From Bacillus shivajii (GTDB lineage: Bacteria; Bacillota; Bacilli; Bacillales; Salisediminibacteriaceae): a stretch of 64,000 bases of DNA. Each line of letters starts with the position of its first letter. Position 1 is the stretch's first letter. The stretch spans positions 3,348,001-3,412,000 of the forward strand of contig NZ_CP084703.1 in the NCBI RefSeq assembly GCF_020519665.1, in the 5' to 3' direction. The notes beneath the pieces were generated by a model. It was not told where the DNA came from. It saw nothing but the letters and a program-made list of their open reading frames with translations, and did no database searches. Positions 25,840 to 35,332 of the stretch are shown here, piece after piece. Position numbers and translations under genes: made by a program.

Positions 25840-27606
25840 TTAGATCATTGATTTTAACATCTCTAGCCCAATAACTTCTTTCTCACTCCAAGGAACTAAT
25901 ACTGTATTTTCACCTAAATGATTTGTCACTTTTTCGATCCATCTTTGTTCAGCATTTGCTCTTCCTCTCAACACTGGGTCATCAGTATTCGTTGCAGAGA
26001 AGCTTTGATTGATAATCCACCATTGTGGTTCAATATGGGCTCTTTTAAGATCTTCTTGGAGTCGCTCAGCTTCAAATACTGGTGTCGCCTCAGGTAAAGT
26101 GACGAGAACAACATGTGTTTCATTTGAATCACGTAACCGTGGTAACAAGTTTCGTACAGATTCAGGTAAATCCCCAGATGAACGTTCGACTTCTAAATGA
26201 TAACTTTGTGTAGCATCTAGAAGTAGCAACGTATGCCCTGTTGGTGCGGTATCGACGACAACAAATTCTTCTTTTGATCTTTCAACGACTTTCGCAAACG
26301 CTTGAAAAACAGCAATTTCCTCTGTACAAGGAGATTCTAAATCTTCTTTTACATAATCAATTTCTTCTTGTGATAAATCTTCATCTAACCGTTCGAGAAC
26401 TTCTCGTTTGTACCGCTCAACTTCTGCTTTCGGGTCTATATTACTTAATGTAATATTGTTCAGTGATTCTTGATTTTTCAAAACGTGTTGCAAATGAGCA
26501 GCTGGATCTGTTGTTGTTAAATGAACACGATGTCCTTTTTCAGCTAAACCGATCGCAATAACCGCTGCCATCGTTGTTTTTCCTACTCCACCTTTCCCCA
26601 TCGTCATAATGACACCGTTCGTTTTTTCCGCATATTGATCAATCAGTGAATTTATTGGTGGTAAATCATATGAAAGGCCATTAGGTTCATCAAAAGAATT
26701 TCGCTTTCTATTCTTCTCATCGTCAAAAATCATTTCAAGACTCTCAAGTCCTGTTAAATTGTATGGTACGAGTGGTAAGTAATATAAAGGGAAGTCATTC
26801 AACCATTTTTTTTGATAATCTAATGCATCTAGCTGCTTCTTTTCCAAAGCCTTTGCTAGCTTATCTTCAGAGTTTCTTTCAAATACCCCATTAACGATCA
26901 TTTGTTGATTCGTCATTCCTAGCTGTTGTAATTCTTTTGATGCTCGCCTTGCCTCATCAAGTGAACCGTATTCTGGGCGAGATACGAGCACCAACGTCGT
27001 TTCTTCTTTGTTTGCTAACGTACCAACTGTTTTTTCATATAAGTCTTTCTTTTCTCCTAGTCCTGATAACGGTCCAAGGCAAGAGGCTCCATGTGTGTTC
27101 TCTTCTAAGAAGTTATTCCAAGCACTTGGTAGTTGCAATAACCTTAGTGTATGCCCGGTTGGTGCCGTATCAAATAAAATATGATCAAATTCGTCAGTTG
27201 TTTTAGTATCTCCTAATAAGTTAGTAAATTCATCAAAGGCTGCTACTTCAACCGTACAAGCTCCAGAAAGTTGTTCTTCCATGCTTTTTAAAGCAGCTTC
27301 AGGTAGCTTTCCTCTATATGGTTCAATCATCTTATCTTTATACGCTCTTGCAGCCTCTTCTGGATCTAAGTTAACTGCATAAAGGTTAGGGACACCTTCA
27401 ATTTCTGTCGGATGACTTTTAATCGTTGTTTCAAACACGTCTTGTAAATTTGAAGCTGGATCTGTGCTAACAAGTAATACTTTTTTACCTTTATTGGCTA
27501 TAGCAACCGCAGTGGCACAAGCTGTTGAAGTCTTCCCAACGCCACCTTTTCCAGTGAAAAAAATATGTTTCGTTCCTGAAATATATTCAGGTGTTAACCG
27601 TTCCAT
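25840..27606 (-). CDS. arsA: Arsenical pump-driving ATPase ArsA (two-domain)
   Basis: A tandem-duplicated deviant Walker ATPase that energises ArsB. P-loops GKGGVGKTS (19-27) and GKGGVGKTT (337-345) are each followed by DTAPTGHTL signature sequences. The three cysteines that bind As(III)/Sb(III) in E. coli ArsA have counterparts here at Cys117 (GACTVE), Cys176 (GASCLG) and Cys427 (SPCTEE). The length (588) is that of full ArsA. It is the last gene of arsRBDA, 16 bp after arsD, with a terminator following. The intact ligands suggest a working metalloid-activated pump. Confidence 0.95.
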   Translation of the reverse strand: MERLTPEYISGTKHIFFTGKGGVGKTSTACATAVAIANKGKKVLLVSTDPASNLQDVFETTIKSHPTEIEGVPNLYAVNLDPEEAARAYKDKMIEPYRGKLPEAALKSMEEQLSGACTVEVAAFDEFTNLLGDTKTTDEFDHILFDTAPTGHTLRLLQLPSAWNNFLEENTHGASCLGPLSGLGEKKDLYEKTVGTLANKEETTLVLVSRPEYGSLDEARRASKELQQLGMTNQQMIVNGVFERNSEDKLAKALEKKQLDALDYQKKWLNDFPLYYLPLVPYNLTGLESLEMIFDDEKNRKRNSFDEPNGLSYDLPPINSLIDQYAEKTNGVIMTMGKGGVGKTTMAAVIAIGLAEKGHRVHLTTTDPAAHLQHVLKNQESLNNITLSNIDPKAEVERYKREVLERLDEDLSQEEIDYVKEDLESPCTEEIAVFQAFAKVVERSKEEFVVVDTAPTGHTLLLLDATQSYHLEVERSSGDLPESVRNLLPRLRDSNETHVVLVTLPEATPVFEAERLQEDLKRAHIEPQWWIINQSFSATNTDDPVLRGRANAEQRWIEKVTNHLGENTVLVPWSEKEVIGLEMLKSMI

Positions 27607-27622
27607 TAGAAAGTCCCCTTTA

Positions 27623-27985
27623 TTAATTGATGTCGAAGTTTAGTTTTTTCTTTGGTGCATGAACTGCTAGTAGATCTTCGGAAATCCCAAGCCAATTAAC
27701 AAATTCCTCTTTTGTCGGGTAAGACCCTTCTTTAACGAGTACGCCATCAACAACAGTTGCTGGTAATGCGTCAGGCCCTTTCTTTTCCAAGAGAGCATTG
27801 ACTTCTTTTTGGCTTACAAACGGATCGGGTTCTTGTGCTAGATTATAACGAACAATGTCGTAGCCTTCACTTTCAAGTTTCATCACCATTCTTGAAATAC
27901 GTGTCAACTCAGGATCAACACTCGGCCCGCAAACCCCAGTTGGACAACATAATGCCGGATCAAAAATTTCAACTTTTTTCCCCAT
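27623..27985 (-). CDS. arsD: Arsenite metallochaperone ArsD
   Basis: Hands As(III) to ArsA and also acts as a weak repressor. The N-terminal motif EIFDPALCCPTGVCGPSVD contains the CC...C triad equivalent to Cys12/13/18 of E. coli ArsD, and the fold pattern (VRYNLAQEPDPFV, LPATVVDG) matches. No further C-terminal vicinal cysteine pair is present. The ATG at 27985 is eight bases after GGAG; the adjacent ATG at 27988 is also possible. It is followed closely by arsA, its usual partner. Confidence 0.95.
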   Translation of the reverse strand: MGKKVEIFDPALCCPTGVCGPSVDPELTRISRMVMKLESEGYDIVRYNLAQEPDPFVSQKEVNALLEKKGPDALPATVVDGVLVKEGSYPTKEEFVNWLGISEDLLAVHAPKKKLNFDIN

Positions 27986-28023
27986 CATAAGCACTCCTTT
28001 TTCATAAATCGTTTTCAAATCTG

Positions 28024-29355
28024 TTAGCTAATGAATAACATCCATAAATACAACCCTGTAAGTGTTATAAACAGTGTTGGAATCGTTAAGATAATCCCAA
28101 CTTTAAGATAATATCCCCAAGAAATTTTCACACCTTTAAGTGCTAGTACGTGAAGCCATAATAAAGTGGCTAAAGAGCCAATCGGTGTAATTTTCGGTCC
28201 TAAGTCAGAGCCAATGACATTGGCATAAATAAACGCATCTTTAATGGGTCCAGATACGGCTGCATCATTAATCGCTAATGCATTGATCATGACAGTTGGC
28301 ATATTGTTCATTACTGAAGATAAGATCGCTGCGATAAAGCCCATTGAAATTGTCGCGACAAACATTCCTTGACCTGCAGCGCCTTCTAGTACCGTTGCAA
28401 GAACATCTGTTAACCCAACATTTCTAAGTCCATAAACGACCACATACATCCCAATTGAAAACACAACGATTGCCCAAGGCGCACCTTTCATAACCGTTCC
28501 TGTATTGACGACCGGACTTTTTCTTGCCATGAACAAAAAGAAAATGGCAATCACACCTGCTACAAACGAGACAGGAAAGGTTCTTACCTCACCTGAGATT
28601 GGTCCAGTAATATAGATGAATTCACTAGCAAAGTAACCAACAAGAAGTAAGCTTAGAACGAACCAAGATAGTTTAAACATTTTGGGATCTTTAATTGCTT
28701 CTTTCGGTTCTTTTAACATATCCATTTCATACGTCTTTGGAATGCTTTTTCGAAAATATAAGTAAAGAACAAGAATACTTGCTCCTAGTGCAAAGAAGTT
28801 CGGAACAATCATATATGTCGCATATTCAATAAATCCTATACCAAAGAAATCAGCTGATACAATATTAACTAAGTTACTAACGATTAATGGTAATGACGTC
28901 GTATCAGCTATAAATCCACTTGCCATAATAAATGGCAAAATCATCGCTTCTTTAAAGCGTAGCGCACGAACCATTGCTAAGACAATTGGTGTTAAAATGA
29001 GGGCAGCACCATCATTTGCAAAAAATGCTGCAACGACTGATCCTAGTATTGAAACATAAATAAACATTTTTACGCCGTTGCCTTTCGCTACCCGTGCCAT
29101 ATGTAACGCTGACCATTCAAAGAAACCGATCTCATCTAAAATTAATGAAATAATGATGATTGCAATAAATGTCAAAGTTGCATTCCAGACAATCCCTGTC
29201 ACTTCAACAACATCGTAAAAATCAACCACACCTACAAGAAGGGCTAGGACCGCACCAATTGTTGCTGACCATCCAATCGATAATCCTTTTGGTTGCCAAA
29301 TGACAAGTGTTAAAGTAAATAAAAAAATCACTGATGCAAAAATAATTGGTGTCAT
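28024..29355 (-). CDS. arsB: Arsenite efflux transporter ArsB
   Basis: A membrane protein of 443 residues with about twelve hydrophobic segments, of the ArsB/NhaD (ion transporter) superfamily. Typical stretches are [40 protein letters not shown] and [13 protein letters not shown], with [20 protein letters not shown] in the second half. It can act alone using the proton motive force or with ArsA as an ATP-driven pump. It overlaps the arsR stop by 4 bp. No arsC reductase is in the cluster, so arsenate resistance would need one elsewhere. Confidence 0.95.
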   Translation of the reverse strand: MTPIIFASVIFLFTLTLVIWQPKGLSIGWSATIGAVLALLVGVVDFYDVVEVTGIVWNATLTFIAIIIISLILDEIGFFEWSALHMARVAKGNGVKMFIYVSILGSVVAAFFANDGAALILTPIVLAMVRALRFKEAMILPFIMASGFIADTTSLPLIVSNLVNIVSADFFGIGFIEYATYMIVPNFFALGASILVLYLYFRKSIPKTYEMDMLKEPKEAIKDPKMFKLSWFVLSLLLVGYFASEFIYITGPISGEVRTFPVSFVAGVIAIFFLFMARKSPVVNTGTVMKGAPWAIVVFSIGMYVVVYGLRNVGLTDVLATVLEGAAGQGMFVATISMGFIAAILSSVMNNMPTVMINALAINDAAVSGPIKDAFIYANVIGSDLGPKITPIGSLATLLWLHVLALKGVKISWGYYLKVGIILTIPTLFITLTGLYLWMLFIS

Positions 29356-29708
29356 CTTTCTCCCCCTATCCGTTCACAACTCACCTTTAAACCTGAGGCT
29401 CTTAATGTATGAATCGAATCCTCTTGTGAAGGTAACTGATTCAATACGTTTATTAAAAATTCGTAGTGTTCGTATTCTTCATTCAATCGATAAAAAAGCC
29501 ATTGATTATGTCGTCTAACAAGTAGTAAGCCTTCTTCTTTCATTTTCCGAAGTTGCTGACTGACTGCTGGTTGACTGATTGTTAAAATTGCTTGTAGTTC
29601 ACAAACGCAAAGCTCTTCCTCTTTCAATAGCATTAGAACATTCAAACGAGTTGAATCACCTAAATACTTAAACAATGTTACATATTGGAGTAAATGATTG
29701 TTGTCCAC
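29352..29708 (-). CDS. arsR: ArsR-family metalloregulator
   Basis: Autorepressor of the ars operon. A 118-residue winged-helix protein with [16 protein letters not shown], the metal-box ELCVCEL in the alpha-3 position (two cysteines as in E. coli ArsR) and the recognition helix [19 protein letters not shown]. As(III) binding to the cysteines is expected to release DNA. The GTG start has GGGAGG about 11 bases upstream. First gene of arsRBDA; AT-rich repeated motifs upstream are likely operators. Confidence 0.95.
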   Translation of the reverse strand: MDNNHLLQYVTLFKYLGDSTRLNVLMLLKEEELCVCELQAILTISQPAVSQQLRKMKEEGLLLVRRHNQWLFYRLNEEYEHYEFLINVLNQLPSQEDSIHTLRASGLKVSCERIGGER

Positions 29709-29742
29709 TAATATCTATTCCTCCCCTCTAGAAACTTACTCT

Positions 29743-29788
29743 ACACAGTATATAATCAATCACTTATATAATCAACACGTTATATACT
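29743..29788 (-). promoter_or_regulatory. Probable ArsR operator/promoter region
   Basis: On the minus strand the block TTGATTATATAAGTG is followed by TTGATTATATACTG and preceded by TATATAACGTG: three related TATATA-containing units spaced about 16-17 bp apart, 35-80 bp upstream of arsR. Direct and inverted AT-rich repeats of this kind are typical ArsR targets. The exact promoter hexamers were not resolved. Confidence 0.5.
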
Positions 29789-29994
29789 AAAGTTTTGTAA
29801 AGAAAGGTATGTCAGCGAATACTTTTGTCTACGATGACTCAATGTAAACTGATACCGACGTCACCATTCCCTGTAAGCTAAAGCTAGCGTTGTAATACGG
29901 CAACTCATTTTTAGTCGTGTGACCTTATTAATCTTAATTTTTATACTACAACGGGGATCATACACCCTAAATTTCCATCCTACTTAGTATAAAG

Positions 29995-30040
29995 AAAGCC
30001 ACAGCATACAAGGGCTCGCCCTTGTAACTGTGGCCTTTTA
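29995..30040. terminator. Bidirectional terminator-type hairpin
   Basis: GCCACAG...ACAAGGGC - TC - GCCCTTGT...CTGTGGC makes a long stem with T-runs on both sides (GGCCTTTT on plus, GGCTTTC on minus). It lies about 45 bp after the DUF2642 gene and far upstream of arsR. The rest of the 29789-30082 gap shows nothing recognisable. Confidence 0.8.
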
Positions 30041-30082
30041 AAGTAATTCGTTTTGTTGTCGTAAAAAGATGGATGGCGTTTA

Positions 30083-30328
30083 TTAATTTGGCATAATCCA
30101 AACAATTTCTTGTACACGGATAAAAAATGAAGCATCTGCTTTTTGGATGACAACATGATCTGGCTTTACATCTGCAACTTTTCCTCGAACACTGCCTTCT
30201 GTCGTTTGTACAACAACATTGTTCCCCATCACCGATTGTAATGTATGAACGACAAATGGATCATACATCGCAACATACTCTACTTCACCATTTCGCTCTT
30301 CTTGTTCATACTGTTCTTGATCATACAT
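30083..30328 (-). CDS. DUF2642 family protein (YuzF-like)
   Basis: A small protein of 81 residues with an acidic, Tyr-rich N-terminus and the DUF2642 pattern: HTLQSVMGNNVVVQTTEGSV, GKVADVKPDHVVIQ and FFIRVQEIVWIMP at the C-terminus. The fold resembles small Sm-like beta barrels found in spore-related Bacillus proteins such as YuzF and CotD neighbours; the function is not known. The ATG follows AAGGAGGG. It is a single gene with its own terminator. Confidence 0.8.
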   Translation of the reverse strand: MYDQEQYEQEERNGEVEYVAMYDPFVVHTLQSVMGNNVVVQTTEGSVRGKVADVKPDHVVIQKADASFFIRVQEIVWIMPN

Positions 30329-30437
30329 AGAGTATCCCTCCTTATTCTCTAAACCAATGCCATCATATGCCTATACGAACAATAATGTGTGGGCACATGT
30401 GGAAAAAGTCTTTGTCTACGTTAGAGAACAAGGGCAC

Positions 30438-31043
30438 TCAATGCCCTGGAAAAAGCTCTAAATAGATTCGCTTTGTATTATCTAATTTCCATTTATGATA
30501 TCCACCGTCACCTGAAAATACATATTGGTTGGAGTCAAAAGGTAATTGAAAAAAACTTCGAAAAAGCATTTGTATCGTTCCACCGTGACAAACGATTAAA
30601 ATTGTGCCACCTGCTTTTTCGTGTATTTCAATGAGTTCAGATAAAAATGACTCTAAACGTGCACGAAATTCAATCATAGATTCTGTATTTGCATAAGTAT
30701 GGTGTCCTCGCCTTCCTCCTTTAGGTAGCGGGAACTTTTCCCTTGCTTCATCTTTTTTTAGTCCAGCTAAGTCGCCATTATTCCATTCCATTAAGCGATC
30801 ATCCTCGATAACTTTAACATTCATTTTTTCCTCACAGAATTGTGCTGTTCTTCTAGCACGCTCTAAAGGGCTTGAATATATTCTCGTGACCTTATTATCA
30901 CATTCAATGATTCGCTCAATACTTCGCTTCACTTGTTTTTCACCTAGTTCAGTTAATGGAAGGTTTGCACGCCCTTCATGACAATCTATCAGGTCAGCAA
31001 CGGATTGGCCATGTCGCATAACAATAAAAGTAATTGGTTTCAT
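30438..31043 (-). CDS. Histidine phosphatase family protein (phosphoglycerate mutase-like)
   Basis: The catalytic motif VMRHGQS gives the phosphorylated histidine. The second arginine is in SSPLERARRTAQF, the acid in LMEWNNGDLAG and the second histidine in VCHGGTIQ. The 201-residue length matches broad-specificity phosphatases such as PhoE/GpmB-type enzymes. The substrate is unknown. The second ATG of MEMKP is used because AAGGAG is seven bases upstream of it and only one base from the first. It lies downstream of the chemotaxis receptor gene after a strong terminator. Confidence 0.9.
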   Translation of the reverse strand: MKPITFIVMRHGQSVADLIDCHEGRANLPLTELGEKQVKRSIERIIECDNKVTRIYSSPLERARRTAQFCEEKMNVKVIEDDRLMEWNNGDLAGLKKDEAREKFPLPKGGRRGHHTYANTESMIEFRARLESFLSELIEIHEKAGGTILIVCHGGTIQMLFRSFFQLPFDSNQYVFSGDGGYHKWKLDNTKRIYLELFPGH

Positions 31044-31063
31044 TTCCATGCTCCTTTGATTAA

Positions 31064-31104
31064 ATAAAAAAAAATGAAGCTTGGAGAATCCTCCAAGCTC
31101 GTTT
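31064..31104 (-). terminator. Terminator of the chemotaxis receptor gene
   Basis: Minus strand: AGCTTGGAG - GATT - CTCCAAGCT is a 9-bp perfect stem followed by TCATTTTTTTTTATT. Confidence 0.92.
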
Positions 31105-31106
31105 CA

Positions 31107-32864
31107 TTAGGATGTTTTAAACTCATTGACAACTTCTTGCAATTCTTCAGCCATTTTTGCTAATTGCGTAGACGATGTACTAACTTCTTCCATCGAAGCA
31201 TTTTGTTCCTCTGCTGATGCAGCAACATTTTGCGTATAGCCCGCAGATTGTTGTGCAATTGAGGTTGTTTCTTTCAATGATTCGAAAACACCTTCAGCTC
31301 CAGCATCAATTTGTTGAATAGCCGCTGTTACACCTTGAATTTTTGTTGAAACACCATGAATTGCTTGAGAAAGATCTTCGAACGATTTCCCTGCTTCATC
31401 AACATAATTCAACCCAGATTCAACAGCTTTTCTCCCATCATTCGTGTATACAACGGACTCTTTAACATCCTCTTGGATTTTTTCAATAATATCAGAAATA
31501 TCACTTGTTGCATTTGATGTTTGTTCTGCTAATTTTCTAACCTCATCAGCAACAACTGCAAAACCTCTACCGTGCTCTCCTGCCCTTGCTGCTTCAATTG
31601 CTGCATTTAATGCTAATAAGTTCGTTTGTTCAGCAACCTCAGTTATTAGAGAAACGATCGAGCCAATTTTATTTGATTGAACCGCTAGTTCATTAACAGA
31701 GGTATCTATTTTTTCTGTTAATGAATGGATCGTTTTCATTTGTCCTACCGTTGAATGAATGACTTCTGTTCCGTGTTCTGCTTTTTGCGCAGAATCAATC
31801 GAAGCTTCATTAACCTCTTGTATACTAGAAGAAATTTGATCAATACTTTGGGACATTTCATTAACTGTTTGTTCATTTTCTGTTGCTTTTTCTACTTGTT
31901 TCTCTGCTCCACTCGACACTTCTTGGATCGATTGTGTAATTTCTTCTGTCGCTTTACTTGTTTCATTAGAGCTAGCTAACATTTGTTCAGAACTTGCCGC
32001 TACTTGTTCTGACGTATGGCTAATTTGCGTAATCATACGTCTTAAGTTCTCAACCATATCATTTATCGCTTCACTCATCCTACCGATTTCATCTTTTGAT
32101 CCCGATTCTAGTTTTGCAACTGCTAAATTCCCTTTACTTACTTCTTCCGTTGTTTTTACAACTCTTCTCAATGAATTAGAGATCATATTCGCTAAAAATG
32201 TGAACAAAACTAACCCAGTCACGATAATTAAACCAATCATCGCAAGAAGTGTAATGACATTAAAGTCTATAACACTTTCAGCACTTGCTTGAGCTTCATT
32301 CGCCTCTGCTAAAATAACTTCTGATAGTTCAAGTGCATCTTGAATAATTTCATGTCTTAATTCAGCGAGCTCTCCTAACATCCTTACCTGCGCTGGGCCC
32401 ATTGTATCGGAAATTTGTGTAACTTTCTCATCAAATTCAGTTAGTTGCGAATTGATTTGTCTAAATAATTGCAAAGAATGCTGAGAATATAGACGTCCAT
32501 CTAAGTGGTTCATATGGCTTTGAAGTAGTTCATCTTGTTGGTGATAATATGCTGTGTATGTATCTTCCCTATTTTGAACAGCTTCTTGAACGATAATATA
32601 TTTCGATCGAATAATCGATCCAATATCTGTTGCAATGACAGCTCGTTCACTCTGTTCTGAGTATGTAGTCATTTCACTTCTAATTTCATTCATTTGTAGA
32701 TAACTAAATCCCGCACCAATTAACAATAAAAATACAATTAAACCAAATGCCCCTAATATTTTTACGCGAATTGAAAAGTTCTTCAGAGAAAATTTACTAG
32801 ATGATTTCTTATTATTTTTACGTTTCGACTCATGCTTTTTGTTATTAAGAAATTTTTTAATCAC
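31107..32864 (-). CDS. Methyl-accepting chemotaxis protein
   Basis: A membrane chemoreceptor. TM1 ([17 protein letters not shown]) and TM2 ([19 protein letters not shown]) bracket a ~150-residue helical sensor of the 4HB_MCP type. A HAMP domain ([18 protein letters not shown]) follows, then the long signalling coiled coil with the conserved tip [19 protein letters not shown] and [11 protein letters not shown]. The N-terminus is unusually long and basic ([16 protein letters not shown]). The GTG at 32864 with AAGGAAG upstream is taken as start; the frame continues to a TTG at 32915. The ligand is unknown. Confidence 0.92.
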   Translation of the reverse strand: MIKKFLNNKKHESKRKNNKKSSSKFSLKNFSIRVKILGAFGLIVFLLLIGAGFSYLQMNEIRSEMTTYSEQSERAVIATDIGSIIRSKYIIVQEAVQNREDTYTAYYHQQDELLQSHMNHLDGRLYSQHSLQLFRQINSQLTEFDEKVTQISDTMGPAQVRMLGELAELRHEIIQDALELSEVILAEANEAQASAESVIDFNVITLLAMIGLIIVTGLVLFTFLANMISNSLRRVVKTTEEVSKGNLAVAKLESGSKDEIGRMSEAINDMVENLRRMITQISHTSEQVAASSEQMLASSNETSKATEEITQSIQEVSSGAEKQVEKATENEQTVNEMSQSIDQISSSIQEVNEASIDSAQKAEHGTEVIHSTVGQMKTIHSLTEKIDTSVNELAVQSNKIGSIVSLITEVAEQTNLLALNAAIEAARAGEHGRGFAVVADEVRKLAEQTSNATSDISDIIEKIQEDVKESVVYTNDGRKAVESGLNYVDEAGKSFEDLSQAIHGVSTKIQGVTAAIQQIDAGAEGVFESLKETTSIAQQSAGYTQNVAASAEEQNASMEEVSTSSTQLAKMAEELQEVVNEFKTS

Positions 32865-33322
32865 CCTTCTTACACTTCCTTCTGCATTAAATTGTAGTAC
32901 TTTTGAATTAGACAAAGATAAAAATGTAATAATTCGATAAAAAATGACAGATTATTTGTAAAATTATCGTAACATATATCATAGTTAAAAAGAAGGCTTT
33001 ATCTTCCAATCCAGAGTAAATTTTCAGATTTTAAACATAAATGAGATTTCTGAAAATGACCGGTATATTTATATTTATCACACTATTTTGAGTAGATAGT
33101 CTATTTCGAACCATAATATCACCTAATAAAGTCCTAGATATAAGTGGTACTTTTCTCATAACAACGTAAACCTTCAAACTCCGTTTTTCTAAGATGTTGT
33201 GTAAACCCCTTACAAGTTGAAGCAGTTCCTTATAATAAGGCAGGCTTTCTTGTTTCGTTTCTCGCAAATATCCATTATAATAAGGACATCTTCATTTTCT
33301 CAAAACTATTCGAGGTGACAAG
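32865..33322. other. Intergenic region without convincing gene
   Basis: AT-rich spacer between two divergent genes. A 78-codon minus-strand frame (33031-33267, TTG start) has no ribosome binding site and no recognisable motif and may be decayed coding DNA. No clear terminator, repeat or RNA was found. Confidence 0.4.
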
Positions 33323-34111
33323 ATGGCGAATCGTCAAAAGTTTTTTATCATTGCAGGAGCAATCATCCTTGTAGCTCTTAGTGTATTGATGTTGTATTTA
33401 TACCAAACAGATCCTACGAGTTATCCAATTGAAAGGAATAATGAACAGGAACAAGATACAACAGTTAACGAAAACACAGATAATATGGAAAATATAAATA
33501 TTACAAATGAAAATAATAATGAAAATGAAGAACATCTTTCTGATTCTACAAACGAAGATGAGTTGGAGGAAAAAGAATATAAAGAGCATGCACAAACAGT
33601 AATAAATGAACATTACTTACCACATCATGAATACCCTACAAAGCAATCTTTCTTTGATCATGCACTTTTAAACCAAGAATATACAATGTTAACCGATGGA
33701 TTCCATTTAGAGGAAGAGGAAGCTAATGAATATGATGCTAGATTAACCGCGATCGAGTTAGTATCTTGGTTAGAAGTCGCACAACAAAGAAAAGGGTTTG
33801 AGTACAATGAAAACACCTTTCTTTCCTTTGTTGAAAATAATGGTTTAAGAGAGGAACTAGAAGACAGTGCACGAGTATTTCTAAATGAATTAGAAAAAGA
33901 AAACGAACTTTTACTTGTTAGACAATTAGAATTCCGGTTCTTAAAACCTTATATTTGGAATGAAATAAAATCTGATGTTATGGCAACAGAAGAGATGAAA
34001 GAAGATGAAACAGAAGAAGAATACAATTTCCGTATGTATTATGAGTTCGAACAAGATGTGTTCGAATACTTAATTGAGAATTATCCTGAAGTTGTGGATG
34101 GAACACCTTAA
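33323..34111 (+). CDS. Hypothetical membrane-anchored protein with Asn/Glu-rich linker
   Basis: Not recognised. 262 residues: a single N-terminal membrane helix (FFIIAGAIILVALSVLMLYLY), a low-complexity acidic/Asn-rich linker at residues ~35-85, and a predicted all-helical acidic domain (HYLPHHEYPTKQSFFDHALL, ELVSWLEVAQQRKGF, FRFLKPYIWNEIKSD). The ATG has GAGGTGAC upstream, and a strong terminator follows, so it is a single-gene unit. The topology suggests a domain facing the cell exterior or wall. Confidence 0.75.
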   Translation: MANRQKFFIIAGAIILVALSVLMLYLYQTDPTSYPIERNNEQEQDTTVNENTDNMENINITNENNNENEEHLSDSTNEDELEEKEYKEHAQTVINEHYLPHHEYPTKQSFFDHALLNQEYTMLTDGFHLEEEEANEYDARLTAIELVSWLEVAQQRKGFEYNENTFLSFVENNGLREELEDSARVFLNELEKENELLLVRQLEFRFLKPYIWNEIKSDVMATEEMKEDETEEEYNFRMYYEFEQDVFEYLIENYPEVVDGTP

Positions 34112-34133
34112 AATTTTTAGCTTGCATACAATC

Positions 34134-34172
34134 GTAACGGGCTGTCTCATCATTGAGACAACCCGTTTTTAC
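34134..34172 (+). terminator. Terminator of the hypothetical gene
   Basis: AACGGGCTGTCTCA - TCAT - TGAGACAACCCGTT is nearly perfect and followed by TTTACTTTC. Confidence 0.9.
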
Positions 34173-34214
34173 TTTCTCCCGATAAAAGAGAATATCCTTA
34201 TTTTGTCTGCTCAG

Positions 34215-34850
34215 TCATTTATATTGAGTAAAATCAATTTCATAAGATTCATATTTTGAATCATCTAAACGGTCACTTATCATTAACTGCGCATTTTTAG
34301 TAAACGAAATCTCATCAACCTCGAAATAAACGGTTTTTAATGTACCATTTCCAGATACTGTTACCTCCACTGGATCGATCATTTCACCATCTTGCACCAT
34401 TTCAATTTCATATATATACCCCTTATTACCTTGAAACCTGGATGAAAAAGAAAGAAACTTGTCCATTAACTCTAATTTTACTTCTTGTGGCCTCATTGTT
34501 CTCCCATATTGATCATACGTATCACGAGCAAGTAACTTTGTCTTTAAATAAGGCGTGTTTATATAAACAAAAGCAATGTCTTGTGATTCTATTGTTGAAT
34601 CTAATTTTGGAAGCTGATAACCTTCTAATGTCGTTAAACTTTCCTTCCCTTGCTCAATCGCCTCATTTACTTGTTCATCTGTTAAGTAATAATAGTAATC
34701 TTCATTATGAAATGAATGAGTAATAATGTCATCATCTTGCTCATTTCCCTCTCCAAATGTAGAGGGAGATACGAATTGAAATACTAGTAACAACAGTACA
34801 GTCGTAAACATCGTCATTACAATTATACTAACCGCCATTTTTTTTATCAT
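34215..34850 (-). CDS. Hypothetical secreted or membrane-anchored protein downstream of an orphan S-box
   Basis: Not recognised. 211 residues with an N-terminal hydrophobic segment (MAVSIIVMTMFTTVLLLLVFQF) lacking a clear cleavage site or lipobox, then an acidic extracytoplasmic part with HNEDYYYYLTDEQVNEAIEQ and a beta-rich C-terminal half (YIYEIEMVQDGEMIDPVEV). An AAGGA lies upstream of the ATG. A SAM-I riboswitch with its own promoter ends about 135 bp upstream on the same strand, so it may belong to the SAM regulon. No similarity to known methionine transporters or enzymes is visible. Confidence 0.75.
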   Translation of the reverse strand: MIKKMAVSIIVMTMFTTVLLLLVFQFVSPSTFGEGNEQDDDIITHSFHNEDYYYYLTDEQVNEAIEQGKESLTTLEGYQLPKLDSTIESQDIAFVYINTPYLKTKLLARDTYDQYGRTMRPQEVKLELMDKFLSFSSRFQGNKGYIYEIEMVQDGEMIDPVEVTVSGNGTLKTVYFEVDEISFTKNAQLMISDRLDDSKYESYEIDFTQYK

Positions 34851-34984
34851 TCGTTCATCCCGTCCTTCACCAATTACTTATTATACAATGCATAAGGTGA
34901 AAAATGATAGGTTGAACAAATGTTCTTAGCTACATGGCCTTGGAATAGATGTAAATTAACTTTTGGAGATCTAAAAAAGAATGC

Positions 34985-35075
34985 CTCTTATCTTTCAGGA
35001 ATTAGCACCATACTTGTGTGGATAGCTGGTTGCCGGGCTTCAAAGGGCCAGTCCCTCCGCCACTCTTGATAAGAG
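34985..35075 (-). promoter_or_regulatory. SAM-I (S-box) riboswitch, orphan copy
   Basis: The compact aptamer is complete on the minus strand: P1 CTCTTATC/GATAAGAG (8 bp), GGCGGAGGGACTGGCCC, GAAGCCCGGCAACC and GGTGCTAATTCC. The loop after GGCCC reads TTT rather than GAT. A TTCTTTTTT run follows P1 closely, but no strong stand-alone terminator hairpin was found, so the mode of control (overlapping terminator or decayed platform) is unclear. The only gene downstream encodes an unknown protein. Confidence 0.93.
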
Positions 35076-35135
35076 TTTAAAAAAAAGGTGAGGTTGTCAG
35101 GAAATACGTAGTAAGTAAAAGTTAGAATTATTTGA

Positions 35136-35164
35136 ATATTAACACTTATATTCAGTGCGGTCAA
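35136..35164 (-). promoter_or_regulatory. Putative promoter of the orphan S-box
   Basis: Minus strand: TTGACC - 17 bp - TAATAT, again with AGTGT directly before the -10, as at the two metX S-box promoters. The aptamer starts about 60 bp downstream. Confidence 0.65.
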
Positions 35165-35332
35165 TACATATCTTATAATCTTCATATTTTTTCTACATTA
35201 CATCGCTTTTGTTGTAAACGGTTTTCATTTTCTGAATTTATTTACTTCCCTTAATTGTGTTGGGGAAGGATAAAGGCTGTGTTATACTTCGTCTGGATTT
35301 GAGAAAAATCATTGAAGGAGGTTGTATAGAAG

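Noticed and set aside
33031-33267. 78-codon minus-strand ORF
   Set aside because: TTG start with no Shine-Dalgarno and no known domain; at most a decayed gene fragment, so not listed as a CDS.
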